Positions 60,321 through 64,000 of a stretch of DNA of 64,000 nucleotides are shown here, one piece after another. Below the pieces are notes generated by a model, which was given only the letters and a program-made list of their open reading frames with translations, had not been told where the DNA came from and did no database searches. The stretch's first letter is position 1; each line of letters begins with the position of its first letter. The translations under genes and the position numbers were made by a program. Source of the DNA: Harmothoe impar (lineage: Eukaryota > Annelida > Polychaeta > Phyllodocida > Polynoidae); the NCBI GenBank assembly GCA_947462335.1, contig OX381710.1:27497772-27561771 (forward strand). The letters are read 5' to 3'.

Positions 60321-63300
60321 GGATATAAGGGTTGAGCTTGGGTGTAGACTGTAGAAAAGTGAGTGATAGGTAGTCCAGGGGCAGGGGCGGTGTTAACGGG
60401 TAGATGTAGGTTTATAAACGATCTTTGGGTCAGGTTTAGAACAGCCCCTTCGAAATCAAGTAGGTCGGCTCATAAATGGGAGTGCCATGTCCCAAACTAA
60501 CATCAGTGACATCTGTACATACTTTGGCTATGTCTGTGGACCATAGGGCTATGGTTATAAATACGGGATAAATATACTGGTCAGCTGAATGGTGGCTTGG
60601 TTGGCAAATGCCACACAGATAAGGTCGAGAGTAGTCATTGAAATAGGGGGTTTCTGCGGGGGTTTCTGCAGGCTATCTCGAGAAACATACATAGATGACA
60701 CATAAATAGTAGTGTGTCCACCTAGATGGGACAACGATGGCATTAAATCTGAATTAACATGGAGGGATAGGGTATAGGGTTGTGCACCACCTCTGTGCAC
60801 CAACATGTGGGCCCAGGCTAAGACCCACGTTAGATGGGACGTCCCCGTGGGTGGTAACTAGCATGCGGCACGCTGACAGATTGATGACAAAATAATCACG
60901 GGGGGTGTAGGTGGCAGCACCGGCGGGGCCCCTTGTCACCCACCCAGATCTGAGTATAAATACAGGCAGGCCCAATGGCGCCCCGGGAGCGCCTACTGAA
61001 TAATGTAGGACCGCCTGGAGTCAGCAGGCTAGAGGAAAGGGCGGCGGGGGTCGGTAGGGGGAGTACATGTTGTGTAGGTGTGTGGGTGTTGGGGGGGGGG
61101 TGCAGGGATCAGCTATCTCTTTACACTTTGAGCGGGCCGGGACACATAATGAATTCAGCGGACGGATTCAGACTAAACCCTACGCCGCAATCCGCAGGCT
61201 CTGCATCTCCCTGAAGACCACTCTTCGCCTCCCACCTTCTTAAAAGGGTAAATCTAAAAGAGGCATAATATGTGCACGAGCAAAAATGTATACGTCTAGT
61301 AAAATGCGTAGGATTGCATACACACGGAATAGGCCAACAAGTCTGAGAAGGGCGGATGTACACTTCTAGTTATTTAGAATTCGTCCGGGGCCTATGGGAA
61401 TTCTATAGAATATTGAAGGTTTACGATCCCAGGCAATTCCATATGCATGACATGCAAAGGGACCTTACGCATTTCTTCCACTGCATTTGCAACCACGTCG
61501 TCCCTGCTGGATTTTCTGCATACCTAAGCTTAAACCAACACCAACAAAAGAATTTCCTTTTTAAATGCACTCTATCGACATACATATTCGACGCAGTGCA
61601 CCTGATGTGCAGTTCTAGAAGCAATGTCTACCATGAGGCAGACTATTCAGGATGTGGATAGATTAATAGAACAGAGAGCACAGTGATTATAAGAAACCTT
61701 CCTGGAAACAACAGCACGTATACCAATGGTATTACTGTTGTGATATATTTTATATATGAGACTGTGTTATAGCTCCTCATAACACAAGCAATTCGGACCC
61801 CGTTCTATTACCTTTATGTGAATCTAGATATGCTGACCCGTGTGCATTCTGAGAGAGAGTCTATGTGATGTTGCTAAGAGAGTGAGCAACTCGAGCTGTA
61901 AATGTACTGCTCACCCCAGGGACCCCTTTTGCTCCTGTTATGAAGACAACGGGCTGCCTCAGCCTCCACCAGGTCTTAAAGCTGAAAGGGAAATGGAATG
62001 TAAGCAGCTCTATATGGCTTTTATCCATATTTTATCATTCTCATATGTAGTCCCAGGATACCGCGCGGTATGTTCCACATAACAGGTTTATGTTTTGAGA
62101 GCTGCAATACCATTGCCTTTAGTATTCCCTCCTTGTATTCGTTATAATGAAAAACTGATGGCATTGGGTACAAAAAGCATCTACTGGGTATTGTTGCTGT
62201 CTAGTATAATCTCCAGGGTCTCGAATAAGCACCGGTGTGGAATAAGCGCACGAGAGTAGAGGGGTACAATAGTGTAGCATTTGTAGCTCTTGGACAGTCA
62301 CTGGTCTCATTGGTATTTAAAAAGTTGATCTCGTAGAATTAAAAAGCGTCCAGACACTCACAAGGTAGTACAATATTTTAAAGGCAGTATAAGCTGGTTA
62401 TCTACTGGCCTATAGAATTTCTTATGTCTGTCCGATTTTTTAAATTTGAATTGTTTTATTCGGGTCAATAATTACAATTATTAATAGGAATGAAATAAAC
62501 GTAGCATATATGCGAGTTGCAGTCATATTAAAAATTGTATCATGTTCCCAAATAAAACTGTTCAAAATAAAGAATGAGCACACAAACCTGTTCCAGCAGG
62601 CTAGCAGACGACTGGCTCTAAGGCTCAAACAACGTATAGGGCAAGCCATATTCGATCACGTAAGCCAACCTTCGGCTAGGACCCAGAGGCAATGAGGCGA
62701 TGGGAGACATCCAGAGGGCCAAACATGACAGGAATGAAGGGAGATGGTGCTCGAGCAACAGCTGAGAAATACAAGGGGATGTGCAAATAGACAAAGTGAG
62801 GAGGTAAGGCATTGTATGCTGAACAGCACACACATATACCCCTTTACCACAGACGAAAAGGACGGGACAATGGGACAATGGGAGACTGATAAAACTAGAC
62901 AGCAAGTACCATACACCGTGGGAGGAGGTAAAGCTGGAATATATATATACATTATTTACTGCATAGTCTTTACACCTTGAGCAGAGCTCTAGATAAAACA
63001 TTTTCAACTCAAGTAAATGTCTAACCCATACCATCAAAAACAGAGATTTAATTGTTGCAGTGTGAGGTAGCCTGCTATTTTTCGACAGAGTTTCTGATAT
63101 CTACCAGACAGGTGTATCCCAGTGTAAAGGGCGGAGGACAGTTAATTGGGCGGGGAGCATTTTGATGGGCGAGGAGCAAACCAGTAGGCCATGAACAGCT
63201 AGGAACAGTCCAACGGATGAGGGAGCAGCTCGCCAACCGTACCTAAAGTAGGCTTTCCCAGGGAGGTAACTAATCAAACGGGGTCGGGCTGCGCTTCCTA

Positions 63301-64000
63301 TCCCCCTCTCACCCCGCCCTTGTCCTGCCCCCTGGAGGATTGCTTCCTTAACAAAGACCAATGACTTCCCACCAATATCTCCTCCTGCTTCTCGTGCAGA
63401 TATTGTCTCATGACCCTCCGATGGTGAAGGGAGGGTATGGGTATGGCAATCACAGCTTTCTATACTGCGCCAGCCTATTTCCCATATTATGTGTTCCTAG
63501 CCTTCCTATTTCCTAGCGAAATCTAATTTGCAACGTGTCTAGGCTATAAAATAGAAATATATGACTTTACATTATACAATAGTAAAACAATCAATCATGG
63601 CTAGTAATGGCTTTGTGGGTCTGTCTGCGTATGGACCTATTCTGCAAGCCGCAAATTTCAATCCTATACAAATAAATGTGTCGATGCATGCCCAACGGAT
63701 TTAACAGGACTTCCCTCTCAGTCAAATCACACCCTATGATTCCCTGATGCCTTCCATGCCTGGAGTCGATAACAGGGAAATACAATAAGCAGGATTAGGG
63801 GCCAGAGCTGTTCGTTCCCTAGAGAGCTCAGGTACTTCTAGCGATGACTAAACTTAGGCCCAGATTGAAAACTGTCCTATGTTTGTTTTGAGTGTCATTC
63901 CCTAGACTCTGTCAACGATGGCCTTTGTTGAACCTATGTTCATGTTTAAAAGGCTGTGATGATAATATTTAGCAATTTAAATGGCAAGTCAAAAAGAAAG
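60321..64000. other. Gene-poor interval to the right edge
   Basis: No gene supported. A TATAAATA box at 60955-60962 lies only 20 bp before a GC-rich ORF start, too close for a normal promoter. A GAGCAACTC variant (61884) and a GAGCAGCTC (63223) are present. Confidence 0.35.

Noticed and set aside
60955..61214. TATAAATA followed by an 80-codon GC-rich ORF starting at 60975
   Set aside because: The ATG lies 13 bp after the TATA box, upstream of any start site it could set. The ORF has Gly/Val low complexity.
1..64000. CRISPR arrays, bacterial operons, prophage or plasmid functions
   Set aside because: Tandem repeats here are contiguous minisatellites without spacers. There are no runs of adjacent same-strand genes with ribosome-binding sites, and the DNA carries animal-type repeats.

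Overview
The window looks like nuclear DNA of an animal, probably a marine invertebrate; I cannot name the phylum. The evidence is mostly non-coding, moderately AT-rich sequence with metazoan-type splice and core-promoter signals, a CTCF-like site, TA-flanked inverted-repeat elements, a possible tRNA-derived SINE, minisatellites and an LTR retroelement. Nothing indicates a bacterial, plasmid or phage origin: there are no operons, no CRISPR array, no rRNA and no intact tRNA.

Region by region. (1) 1-4693 is the 3' part of an LTR retroelement, cut by the left edge of the window. It holds a GC-rich ORF of about 1165 codons that begins inside a C2H2 zinc-finger tail and carries a seven-copy 37-residue tandem repeat. 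A polypurine tract and a 316-bp TGTA...TACA 3' LTR follow. (2) 4694-13576 has no recognisable gene. It contains long poly-C and poly-G runs, a degenerate SINE at about 6.2 kb, a GC-rich block at 7.2-8.24 kb ending in strong splice donors, a TATA box at 8.80 kb and a 271-bp segment bounded by perfect 30-bp inverted repeats at 12.6-12.9 kb. (3) 13.58-15.13 kb contains a MITE beside a CpG-rich probable promoter, with a candidate two-exon gene leaving it on the minus strand and a short signal-peptide-like ORF on the plus strand. (4) 15.1-36 kb is gene-poor. It holds a 45-bp minisatellite at 22.1-22.9 kb, a purine-rich tract at 29.2 kb, an old diverged duplication at 31.6-32.75 kb, and a TA microsatellite with two more MITEs at 34.0-35.7 kb. 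(5) 36-48 kb has GC-rich patches studded with a repeated 9-mer, GAGC(A/T)GCTC, and a perfect 761-bp tandem duplication at 38.66-40.18 kb. (6) 52.6-55.5 kb has two CpG-rich, ETS-motif promoter-like patches and a plausible terminal coding exon on the minus strand. (7) 59.7-60.3 kb is a degenerate 57-bp minisatellite that shares words with the 9-mer motif.

No complete host gene can be named. The coding calls outside the retroelement rest on reading frame, splice signals and promoter context only, and are given low confidence. The best-supported observations are the retroelement ORF with its LTR, the identical 761-bp tandem duplication, the minisatellites, the inverted-repeat elements and the over-represented GAGC(A/T)GCTC motif (19 exact copies in 64 kb, none between 8.4 and 36.3 kb).
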